DNA from: Melioribacteraceae bacterium
Lineage (GTDB): Bacteria > Bacteroidota > Ignavibacteria > Ignavibacteriales > Melioribacteraceae
Reading direction: 5' to 3'
DNA length: 6,870 nt
Assembly: GCA_023230485.1 (NCBI GenBank)
Contig: JALNXG010000113.1
Location: forward strand, 1-6,870
Translations under genes and position numbers: made by a program
Shown: one piece after another, positions 1-6,853 of the stretch
Position numbering within the stretch: position 1 is the first letter of the stretch
Layout: the number at the start of each line of letters is the position of its first letter
Notes under the pieces: model-generated
The model's database searches: none
What the model was told of the DNA's origin: nothing
The model's input: only the letters and a program-made list of their open reading frames with translations

Positions 1-258
1 GGCCTGGTTCTCGTAGTCTACAAAGTAGATGGTTTTGTCGGCTTGATTTTCATAGTCGGTAAAAAACCACTTGCCGTCATTGTCGCCGGCCTGATTGGAA
101 TATTCAACCTTGTACACGCAAAGATCGGCCTGATTTTCATACTTCACAACAAATACTTTGACCTCTGCCTGATTGGCATATTCTACTGAGAATACTTTTT
201 GAGCTGTTACAAACCCTGATGTAAGTAATAAAAATGCCGCAACTAAAATTATTTTCAT
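1..258 (-). CDS. Secreted septoil-knot (DUF6150-type) protein, C-terminus beyond window
   Basis: The 86 visible codons begin with ATG at 258 and stay open to the window edge, so the C-terminus is missing. Residues 1-19 look like a signal peptide: MK, a hydrophobic core IILVAAFLLL, then VTA before Q20 as a likely signal peptidase I site. The mature part is a run of five short repeats with the core pattern [VTK]-[ED]-Y-x-N-Q-A, with the NQA triplets at residues 29-31, 42-44, 55-57, 71-73 and 84-86. Spacing is about 13 residues, with a three-residue insertion (near DNDG, residues 59-62) after the third. From family knowledge, this pattern is typical of DUF6150, the small beta-rich family described as forming a 7_1 'septoil' knot and common in Bacteroidota. 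The cellular role is not known to me; export to the periplasm or outside is inferred from the signal peptide. A perfect -7 element lies 20 bases upstream of the start. It has no evident functional link to the large gene upstream. Confidence 0.85.
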   Translation of the reverse strand, partial: MKIILVAAFLLLTSGFVTAQKVFSVEYANQAEVKVFVVKYENQADLCVYKVEYSNQAGDNDGKWFFTDYENQADKTIYFVDYENQA

Positions 259-277
259 GACATTGGAATCAGACAAT

Positions 278-285
278 CAAATATA
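278..285 (-). promoter_or_regulatory. Bacteroidota-type -7 promoter element for the septoil-knot gene
   Basis: Read on the minus strand this is TATATTTG, a perfect match to the Bacteroidota -7 consensus TAnnTTTG. It ends 19 bases before the start codon at 258, leaving an untranslated leader of roughly a dozen bases. The -33 element is weak: the nearest TTG upstream is about 15 bases away, shorter than usual. No Shine-Dalgarno sequence is evident between here and the ATG. The function is inferred from consensus and position only. Confidence 0.55.
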
Positions 286-301
286 CAAAGATTTATTGGG
301 C

Positions 302-320
302 AATGCTTTATTGCAGCATT
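302..320. repeat. Small perfect hairpin, 6-bp stem
   Basis: AATGCT (302-307) pairs with AGCATT (315-320) across a 7-base loop. It lies just upstream of the septoil-knot promoter. There is no T-run after it on either strand, so it is not a convincing terminator. It could be an operator or chance; a 6-bp stem in AT-rich DNA is weak evidence. Confidence 0.3.
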
Positions 321-337
321 CCGGAAAGGTAAACGGG

Positions 338-381
338 CACAAGTTGCAAACATACGCCAGCAGGGGCGACTTGGCAATGTG
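338..381. repeat. Imperfect inverted repeat with bulges, downstream of the STAND gene
   Basis: Pairing can be followed from outside in: CACA (338-341) with TGTG (378-381); TTGC (344-347) with GCAA (374-377); AA (348-349) with TT (371-372); then CGCC (355-358) with GGCG (365-368) around the loop AGCAGG. An AG bulge on the left arm and a single G at 373 on the right are unpaired. It begins 21 bases past the stop codon of the large gene in the direction of transcription. There is no following T-tract, so if it ends transcription it is not a classic intrinsic terminator. Bases 336-351 resemble part of the inverted repeat at the far side of the gene, which suggests a boundary element. An integron attC was considered, but the GTTRRRY core site is absent. 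Confidence 0.45.
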
Positions 382-402
382 AATGGTTTTGAATGGCATT
401 TA

Positions 403-3400
403 TCATAGTTTTATTGCATTATAAATTGTGTTTTCTAAACGTCCTGAATCCTCGTACTTTTCTCGCATTATTTTTTTATGTACGTACAAGTTAGATGTAA
501 CTTTTTGAATCTGAGACAATGCTTCATCTGACGCAACAATATACCATCCTTCCCCAACTTCACTGTCTTTTCGAGGAACCATATCAATATTACCGTTTGC
601 CCAATAAATTGATTCAACCATAAGATTTCCTTGTTGATCTTTCCAGCCAAATAATTTTTTAGGTTCAGGAACCCATTCTAAAAATCTGGCTAAATCTGGA
701 TTTATTGCTATCCAACGTGATTTTAAGTTAAATTGATTATAACGATGATCTCGAACAATCACAATCATGTTACTAATACCATTCATGCTATAGTAATCAT
801 CAGTAAGGCGATGAAAAACTGAACCAAATATAAATTGATCATCCTCATCTATAAAGTCATAGTTCGCAATTTGGGACATAAGTATTTCTGTTGGTGACCC
901 CCAATCCAAATTTTTAATTATTGTGTATTCACCTATAATTTTATGATTATCGCCGACAGATACTAATTTTTCATTTAATCTTTGACTTTCATTAATTCTT
1001 GATAACCAATTACTATCAACTCCCCAGAAATCTCTTTCATTTAATACTTGTATAAAGCTGGGCTTTTGTCTAACATTAAATGTTGATACTCTGTAATCAC
1101 GAGATATTAAAACTTGTAAAATTCTTTCAGAATCTTCAATTATTCCTGAGTCAATTAATTCTGAGGTTAATACTTGAATTGCTTTATTAGCTGTAATGAC
1201 TCTAGGTCTTGGATAAGCATACTTCAAACTAATTTCTTCTAAATGCCATCTTAGATTCTTCTCATATTCATTTGTCCAATGAGATTCGTTTCCGATTTCC
1301 TTCATAATCGAATGAACTCTGAAATACAAATTTATTTTATCAATACCTGATTCCTTTGCCATAATATTAATCAAATAACCAAAGGGAGAAACTAATTCTT
1401 GTGGATCATTAATATCAATTTGAGGATAATATGGATCGATTTCTTTTTCTATTTTTAATTTTTTGGGTTCAGGCAAATGCAAGTTAAATATCTCAGATAC
1501 TACCTGAGATTTAGGGGTTGGAATACTTTCATTTAATTTTTCAAGGACTAAACAAGCATTTTTTCTAATTAGATAATTCTGTGATACTGCAAATTCTTTT
1601 GCTAATTCCTTAAACTTTATAAGCTTATCAGAATCTGACACTAATAATATCATCACTAAGTCATTCAGAATTAATGAGTCTGGTCGGATACTTAATATTT
1701 TCTCCAATGAATAATCATCACCATTATCAATTATTTCTGATAAAAGCAATGTGGCTTTATCCTTGATTATAAAAGTGGGATGATCGAGTAAGTAAATAAT
1801 AAAATCTGTTAATGTTTCAAAGATAGGTTTTGACGTTCGTACCAGTTCTGGTAACTGCTCAATTGGCGAACTATTTGACATCAATCTTTTCAAATAATCA
1901 TATACCTCATTCCAGATTAACTTTATATCCAAATTATTGGATAATAATGGAAGAATATCTTCTAAATGTTCAACATATGAAGAGGAACCTCTTTTTATAA
2001 TGTCATGACAGAAGACATCAAATGCTTTATTAGTAGCCGAGTCTTCAATATTTTTTAGTGCTTCAAAAGCAAAAATTCGAGTACCTCCATCATAGTACTT
2101 GACCCATCCTGATGAACTTGATAGCTCAAGACTTCTATTTGCAAGTGATAAAGCTAATTCTTTGCCTCCCTTAGCTAAAGCCGCCTTACTTAGTTTTGAA
2201 TAAAACTCAGAGCCTCTTCTGTCAATACTTGTAACTTTTGAAATATTATCAATTTGTTCCGTATCCAATAAATGGATTATTTTATCCAATACTTTAGTCC
2301 AACTGAAATACGAATTACCTCCATCTTCTTCTTTTAGGAGTTCTAATAGGTCTTCATAATTATTTACTTTTTGAATTACTTCATTTTCTGATAGATGTTG
2401 GTGATTTTGTTTCAATACTAAATTATTCGAAGATGCCGAACTATCGTATCTTCTCGGTTTTGAAGGAATTTCAAAATCTGGATATATTTCTTTAATATTA
2501 ATATTTACTGATTCAGAAAACTCTGTTACCTTTAAAATTAACGAGTATCTATTATGTTCTAATACATTGATTTCAATTGCGTTTATTAATTGTATCAAAT
2601 ATTTACAGAATATTTCTGGCTCTAATATTGAATATGATTTTTCTAGGATTCTGTAAAGGAGTTGTTCATTAATATTTTCTGAAATAGAAAGCAATAACTC
2701 TATATAAAACCGTATTATAAATTTTATTTCAACCTCATCAACTATTCGATTAATGTATACATCAATAAATACAGATATAGTATCATCAAAATCGATTAGA
2801 GCATTTTCTAACTGCCATTTTAACTGAGCAAAGCCAGCATCAAAGTTCCATTGAGAAGTAGCGGAAAGAATTTCCACAGATGCATTCCAATATGCTCTAC
2901 CTTCGGTTGATTCTTTAATATGGGATAATTGAGATAAAAACCATGTTATCCTTGATGATGCCTTTTCTGATTCTATCGAGTTTATTTTATTTAACCATTC
3001 AATCCATGTGCTAAATTGATAATCCTTCCTATATCCGACGCCAATGGATTCTTTAATCGCTTGTTTAATCCAATGTTCGGCAATTTTATTTTCATTTATA
3101 AAAATCCAAACTTTTGCATGGGAAATACATTCTGTAATACGACCATCGATATCATGGTCTTTTAGCATGAAGCGCTCAAGTTTTATTAACTGTTTTTTAG
3201 CCTTATCTATATTGTACCCAAATTTAATTAGTGAATCGACAATTTTTCTCTGATTAGTTGCTGACCAATATTTTGAGTTTTCTTCAAACTCAGAAAAAAG
3301 ATAGTCTCCTAACTTATCAAGAGTATCTTGATCTATTTTAGATACAGCACTAACTAAAAAATCAAAATAAGAACCTTTTGCTTGAGTTAGTTTATACCAG

Positions 3401-6400
3401 TAAGAATTGTGATGTGAGACTGTTTTGTAGTAAAAATGTACTATCGGGCGAACTCTCAGTTTTATTTCATCAATTAATGGAATATTTTGAATACCATCAC
3501 ATAATATCTGAGTTATTAGGCATAACATCCTCTGAAATTCAACCAGAATAACTTCATCTGATCCGATTTTTGCATTTGGGATAGCTTCTGTAATTGACAG
3601 ACCATTACCACTTAAGTTTAGAATTTTATTAAGTTTTATTAATGGGATAAATTCATCAAGGTTATCTCCATAACCCATTCTAATTTTATCAACTGTGCTA
3701 GGAATTGAAACATCAGATATCCATTGAAAAGCATAGTCATAATCATTTGTTACTTTTAAAATTAGGTCTGCAATATAGATTTTACCAATTGGCTTTGTAG
3801 TTTCTTTTTTTAATTGGCTCGTTAACAAAGACAAGAACTCATTTGCTCTATTAATTTCATTGGTTTCAAGACATTCCTGAATCGCAGACTCAATAATTCG
3901 GTAAAAAGAATCTAAATGGCTCTTTTCATTTAAATCAAATTTAGAAAGAACTTGATTAACCTCATCCCATTTATTGAGTTCAATTAGTGCGTAACCTAAA
4001 TGAGTCATAAGGCTGAGTTGAAGACCTAATTCATCTTCCTGAAAACGATTTTGTTGACTGTCTTCAGAAAATTCTATTTTGCAAATCATAGAAAGAATAT
4101 CTTCGGTACTTAAGAAATAAGGAGCAGTATAAACCCACTCTTTTAATGTTTCTCTTGTTTCTTCATATCTATGCTCATCAGTTATTAATATGCCATTTTC
4201 TCCAATCTCTTCAGGAAATGCAAGATTAAATAATATTGCAGCTTCATCTTTTTGATTATAATGATAAAATAGCCTTGAAGCAACTAATGCATAAGCTTTA
4301 CTGCATAACAAAGTTGCATCTGTCCGCAAATAATCTTTAGCAGATCTTATTTTATTGAAGATTAGTAGTTCTTCAGTTAATGTAGCTGGATCAAGATTAT
4401 ATTGCCGCCTTTCAATTTCTGCTAAGGCAAAAAGGTATTTTACTAATATGACTACATCCTTTTTCCGGCGAGCAATTTCAATACCTAATTTAGCATCTTG
4501 CTTTATTTCTTTTACAGGTCTATAATTTTGAAGTTGAACAATAAAACTTTCAGGTGTTACTACAGATATAAACTTTTCAAATTCCTCTGCAATGAATAAA
4601 TGATAGTTCTGCTTCCATCTGTGTTCAACATTGGATCTTTCATATAATTTGGCAAGATTAAAATGAATTGTAAGATTTTGTTTCCTTTCGTATTCGCCAG
4701 TTATAAGATTTAACGAAGTCTTGTCTAATAAAAATTGACGGAAAGAATTATGAAAGAAATTCCATTCATTTTTTGATTGATTAAATAAGAATTTAGCATT
4801 ATCGCTGAATTTTCGTATTACATTACGCTCTAGTTCCCATTCAAGTATAAAATCAAGATTGATTGTACCATTAATTCTAGCAATTAAGCCTAAAAAATCA
4901 ACCAAATTCTGATCTTTTTGGATTGGCTCCCAAATTTTACTGTAGTACTCCTCTATAGTTCCCTCGATTTTTGAAAAAGAATCGATTAAAACTGATATGT
5001 TATCACTATTTGAAAGATTTTCTATTAAATAGTTCAAATAAAGTGGATGCCCCTGTGTCTTTTCAAATATTTTTGATTTTTGCTCGCCACTAAGATTTGC
5101 TTGTCTTTTTTCTAAAAAGCTATAAACTTCTTTCTTATCTAAAGATTTAATTTGGGCAGTTCTATCTCCATTATGGTAATCATTTCTTATTTCAATTTTT
5201 AGATCTTCAAGATCATAGGTTTGACTTCCCAAAATAATATATACACCGAGAGGTAATTCATTTGGACAAAGGAGTTCAGAAAGAAAATTTTGTTTTGCAG
5301 AATAATATTCACGTGGGACATGATCCAAACCGTCAATTATTAAAATTGTTTTTCTCCCAGTTTCTAAATAATCTTCACTTGCAGATTTTAATTGTTCGAA
5401 AAATGTATTTTTTAAAAATGTAATATCGCGATATGGCAGAATATCCTTATTGTAAAAACCTGCTTCTTTCAACTGATAAACTAAATCAAAGAAAAGCGTT
5501 GTACTTTCTCCTCTTTCTGAAAAATTAAACTGAGAAGATGGAGACATAAAATCGAAAGCATAATATTTTATTATTCTTTCTTTTCTTTGTCTCGCCCAAT
5601 TTGTAAGTAGTGATGACTTTCCCGTGCCAGGTCCACCAACAAGGTAAATGTATCCCTTATCGAATTTTGCAAGTTTTGTATTTATTTCATTTTGGGTCTC
5701 TACGATTGGTTGATATGTTTGTTTATCTACTATCAGATCATGAGTAAAGATTGTTCTAAATCTGTCTTCCCAGCCAAGATTAGTTAAAAGTTCAGATCTT
5801 GTAAATTTCACATTCCGTTTTTCTCCTCCAGCCTCTTCAAATAAAAACCTACTGATTTGGATGAGATCTTCATCTTCTTGCGAGTTTTTGACATTACTAA
5901 CCTTGAAATCTTTCTTTTTGTAATCGAACTGAAAGTCAAAAAGTTTAATGAAATCGTTGAATTCAATATTAGTTAGCTGAGTTATTTTTTTAAACTCTTT
6001 CAATATTGGATTCCATTTATTTTCAATGGTTTGATTTGTTTTAATTTTGATCCAAACTTCAGAGAAAAATTGATCAAAAGACCCAATTTTAATTTTACCG
6101 TTTTTTATACTATCGTGTTGGGATATTGTTTTATTCGTTATTAAATGAGGAATAACAATCTTACTCGGATTTATTGCTTTTATCTCTTTCCAACTTGAGG
6201 CTAAGTTTGGTATTAGGTCACAAAAAATTTTATAAGAAATTGTAGCATCAGCAATTGTCCACTTTACCTGATATGCATGTATTTCTTTTGAGGTTGAGTA
6301 TTGTATATCATCTAACTTTTCAGCTTTTGGGTCTGCAACCTTAATCCATTCAAGTTGCTTATTTACAAGATTTTTATAAACAAATGAAGCAAACTCATCA

Positions 6401-6465
6401 AATTGGGGTAAATATCCTCCAATAGCGGCTCTTTCTCCTGATGCTGAAACATTATTATTACTCAT
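403..6465 (-). CDS. Avs-like STAND NTPase with N-terminal Cap4/DUF4297-type nuclease, 2020 aa
   Basis: A probable single-protein anti-phage sensor-effector, cytoplasmic (no signal peptide or membrane segment seen). Residues 10-220 form a Cap4/DUF4297-like PD-(D/E)xK nuclease: GERAAIGGY..Q (10-21), E39, D52/D53 and Q66-V-K68. Residues 235-450 are a P-loop STAND NTPase: YQPI (251-254), Walker A GGPGTGKS (277-284, K283), RGE (318-320), Walker B IIDGLDH (D378, D381) and a sensor-like LGSQT (S414). A GHPL motif (472-475) and FFHNSF around H572 mark the helical and winged-helix part. Residues about 600-1650 are mostly helical repeats: TPR-like stretches near 815-845 and 1110-1145, and HEAT-like ones at 1555-1650. 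Residues 1677-2020 form an aromatic-rich terminal module (W1918, W1974). The ATG at 6465 is preferred. The frame can extend to a TTG at 6513, but those 16 codons lie largely in an inverted-repeat arm and the nuclease needs none of them. The stop is TGA at 405-403. Domain calls rest on motifs; the defence role and nuclease activity are inferred. It could not be placed in Avs1-5. The gene is strongly AT-rich and has no visible operon partner. Confidence 0.93.
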   Translation of the reverse strand: MSNNNVSASGERAAIGGYLPQFDEFASFVYKNLVNKQLEWIKVADPKAEKLDDIQYSTSKEIHAYQVKWTIADATISYKIFCDLIPNLASSWKEIKAINPSKIVIPHLITNKTISQHDSIKNGKIKIGSFDQFFSEVWIKIKTNQTIENKWNPILKEFKKITQLTNIEFNDFIKLFDFQFDYKKKDFKVSNVKNSQEDEDLIQISRFLFEEAGGEKRNVKFTRSELLTNLGWEDRFRTIFTHDLIVDKQTYQPIVETQNEINTKLAKFDKGYIYLVGGPGTGKSSLLTNWARQRKERIIKYYAFDFMSPSSQFNFSERGESTTLFFDLVYQLKEAGFYNKDILPYRDITFLKNTFFEQLKSASEDYLETGRKTILIIDGLDHVPREYYSAKQNFLSELLCPNELPLGVYIILGSQTYDLEDLKIEIRNDYHNGDRTAQIKSLDKKEVYSFLEKRQANLSGEQKSKIFEKTQGHPLYLNYLIENLSNSDNISVLIDSFSKIEGTIEEYYSKIWEPIQKDQNLVDFLGLIARINGTINLDFILEWELERNVIRKFSDNAKFLFNQSKNEWNFFHNSFRQFLLDKTSLNLITGEYERKQNLTIHFNLAKLYERSNVEHRWKQNYHLFIAEEFEKFISVVTPESFIVQLQNYRPVKEIKQDAKLGIEIARRKKDVVILVKYLFALAEIERRQYNLDPATLTEELLIFNKIRSAKDYLRTDATLLCSKAYALVASRLFYHYNQKDEAAILFNLAFPEEIGENGILITDEHRYEETRETLKEWVYTAPYFLSTEDILSMICKIEFSEDSQQNRFQEDELGLQLSLMTHLGYALIELNKWDEVNQVLSKFDLNEKSHLDSFYRIIESAIQECLETNEINRANEFLSLLTSQLKKETTKPIGKIYIADLILKVTNDYDYAFQWISDVSIPSTVDKIRMGYGDNLDEFIPLIKLNKILNLSGNGLSITEAIPNAKIGSDEVILVEFQRMLCLITQILCDGIQNIPLIDEIKLRVRPIVHFYYKTVSHHNSYWYKLTQAKGSYFDFLVSAVSKIDQDTLDKLGDYLFSEFEENSKYWSATNQRKIVDSLIKFGYNIDKAKKQLIKLERFMLKDHDIDGRITECISHAKVWIFINENKIAEHWIKQAIKESIGVGYRKDYQFSTWIEWLNKINSIESEKASSRITWFLSQLSHIKESTEGRAYWNASVEILSATSQWNFDAGFAQLKWQLENALIDFDDTISVFIDVYINRIVDEVEIKFIIRFYIELLLSISENINEQLLYRILEKSYSILEPEIFCKYLIQLINAIEINVLEHNRYSLILKVTEFSESVNINIKEIYPDFEIPSKPRRYDSSASSNNLVLKQNHQHLSENEVIQKVNNYEDLLELLKEEDGGNSYFSWTKVLDKIIHLLDTEQIDNISKVTSIDRRGSEFYSKLSKAALAKGGKELALSLANRSLELSSSSGWVKYYDGGTRIFAFEALKNIEDSATNKAFDVFCHDIIKRGSSSYVEHLEDILPLLSNNLDIKLIWNEVYDYLKRLMSNSSPIEQLPELVRTSKPIFETLTDFIIYLLDHPTFIIKDKATLLLSEIIDNGDDYSLEKILSIRPDSLILNDLVMILLVSDSDKLIKFKELAKEFAVSQNYLIRKNACLVLEKLNESIPTPKSQVVSEIFNLHLPEPKKLKIEKEIDPYYPQIDINDPQELVSPFGYLINIMAKESGIDKINLYFRVHSIMKEIGNESHWTNEYEKNLRWHLEEISLKYAYPRPRVITANKAIQVLTSELIDSGIIEDSERILQVLISRDYRVSTFNVRQKPSFIQVLNERDFWGVDSNWLSRINESQRLNEKLVSVGDNHKIIGEYTIIKNLDWGSPTEILMSQIANYDFIDEDDQFIFGSVFHRLTDDYYSMNGISNMIVIVRDHRYNQFNLKSRWIAINPDLARFLEWVPEPKKLFGWKDQQGNLMVESIYWANGNIDMVPRKDSEVGEGWYIVASDEALSQIQKVTSNLYVHKKIMREKYEDSGRLENTIYNAIKL

Positions 6466-6495
6466 ATTCTCATTTTCATTCTGTGGGTTGGCAAA

Positions 6496-6559
6496 AATTT
6501 GGCTCTTTTGCAAGCTGAAGCTACAGCATGAGGAGTGGGGCTTGCAAATGTGCCAAATG
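6496..6559. repeat. Long imperfect inverted repeat, 20-bp arms, upstream of the STAND gene
   Basis: The left arm (6496-6515) and the reverse complement of the right arm (6540-6559) match at 17 of 20 positions. The matches include a perfect inner block TTTGCAAGC and a block ATTTGGC, around a 24-base loop. The loop holds a small extra hairpin, GCTG (6514-6517, shared with the arm end) with CAGC (6524-6527). There is no T-tract after it on either strand, so it is not an intrinsic terminator. It sits 31 bases upstream of the large gene's ATG on the minus strand and covers the alternative TTG start. It may be a recombination or boundary element, an interspersed repeat, or an mRNA leader structure; the sequence does not decide. 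Confidence 0.65.
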
Positions 6560-6681
6560 TGCGATGGCTGTTCATTATTTGGTTTTTATTTCTTTGTCTT
6601 TATGAATCAAATTGTCTTTTCGCTTCTGTCATTTTCACTTGGTGGTAACGGCAGTCTGTCTATTAACCTAATTTAGCACGC

Positions 6682-6708
6682 TGAGAATCGCATATATGAA
6701 TATTCTCA
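6682..6708. repeat. 7-bp perfect inverted repeat, possible operator
   Basis: TGAGAAT (6682-6688) and ATTCTCA (6702-6708) flank a 13-base AT-rich centre, giving a dyad of the size bound by dimeric regulators. It lies about 220 bases upstream of the large gene's start and about 145 bases before the possible plus-strand start. No T-tract follows, so a terminator is unlikely. Regulatory function is only a possibility. Confidence 0.3.
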
Positions 6709-6755
6709 AAGACAACCTGCCCAAATACTTTCATGGTTAGGCATGGTTTTTAGCC

Positions 6756-6766
6756 TGAATAATTCA
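6756..6766. repeat. Short palindrome, TGAAT-a-ATTCA
   Basis: A perfect 5+1+5 palindrome lies about 85 bases before the possible transposase start. Palindromic ATTCA-type sequences can occur in or near insertion-sequence ends, so this is a candidate position for the outer edge of an element. A short AT-rich palindrome can also arise by chance. Confidence 0.2.
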
Positions 6767-6780
6767 TAAAAATCAAAAAA

Positions 6781-6853
6781 ATAGAGGAGAAATGCATGTT
6801 ATCTCATTGATATTTAGTATCTTTGAGTTGCAAAAAACAACATCCTCCTCTAT
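6781..6853. repeat. 9-bp inverted repeat overlapping the plus-strand start codon
   Basis: ATAGAGGAG (6781-6789) is exactly complementary to CTCCTCTAT (6845-6853), with 55 bases between. The right arm runs into the ATG at 6852, so in a plus-strand transcript starting far enough upstream the start codon would be sequestered in a stem. Insertion sequences sometimes use such structures to block transposase translation from external read-through transcripts. That role is inference; the pairing is seen directly. Confidence 0.4.
6818..6825 (+). promoter_or_regulatory. -7 promoter element for the plus-strand gene at the right edge
   Basis: TATCTTTG is a perfect match to the Bacteroidota -7 consensus TAnnTTTG and ends 26 bases before the ATG at 6852, a usual distance. 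No good -33 TTTG is present at the expected spacing; the TTG at 6807-6809 is too near. A transcript from here would start inside the 9-bp inverted repeat's loop and so would lack its left arm, leaving the start codon free. Confidence 0.4.

Larger units (their letters stand above)
6466..6851. other. 386-base intergenic region, no convincing gene
   Basis: This stretch between the divergent starts of the large minus-strand gene and the possible plus-strand gene holds inverted repeats at 6496-6559, 6682-6708 and 6781-6853 and a short palindrome at 6756-6766. No tRNA, rRNA or CRISPR pattern was seen. Reading both strands for TAnnTTTG, I found a match only at 6818-6825 on the plus strand and no clear promoter for the large gene. 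A minus-strand micro-ORF of ten codons (MTEAKRQFDS) starts at 6632 but has nothing else in its favour. The part nearest the large gene may form a leader on its mRNA, since the hairpin ends about 30 bases before the ATG. Confidence 0.6.

Noticed and set aside
338..381. Integron attC site
   Set aside because: The bulged hairpin looks similar in outline, but no GTTRRRY / RYYYAAC core-site pair is present at its ends and no integrase gene is visible.
355..381. Intrinsic terminator for the large gene
   Set aside because: The CGCC/GGCG stem is only four pairs and no T-tract follows on the minus strand.
468..650. A 60-codon open frame antiparallel or shifted within the end of the large gene
   Set aside because: It lies wholly inside the coding region of the large gene in another frame and shows no domain or promoter; it is a shadow.
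3044..3253. A 69-codon plus-strand open frame inside the large gene
   Set aside because: It is antisense to the helical-repeat part of the large gene and shows no recognisable family; it is a shadow.
403..6465. Two-gene or frameshifted reading of the large gene
   Set aside because: The frame is continuous for 2020 codons, with motifs of every expected domain in order and no internal stop, so there is no sign of a break.
6603..6632. Ten-codon minus-strand micro-ORF (MTEAKRQFDS)
   Set aside because: It is too short to support on its own, with no promoter, ribosome binding site or conservation evidence.
6488..6676. A 62-codon plus-strand open frame over the upstream hairpin region
   Set aside because: It runs across both arms of the inverted repeat, has no recognisable domain, no promoter element and an irregular composition, so it is most likely a chance frame.
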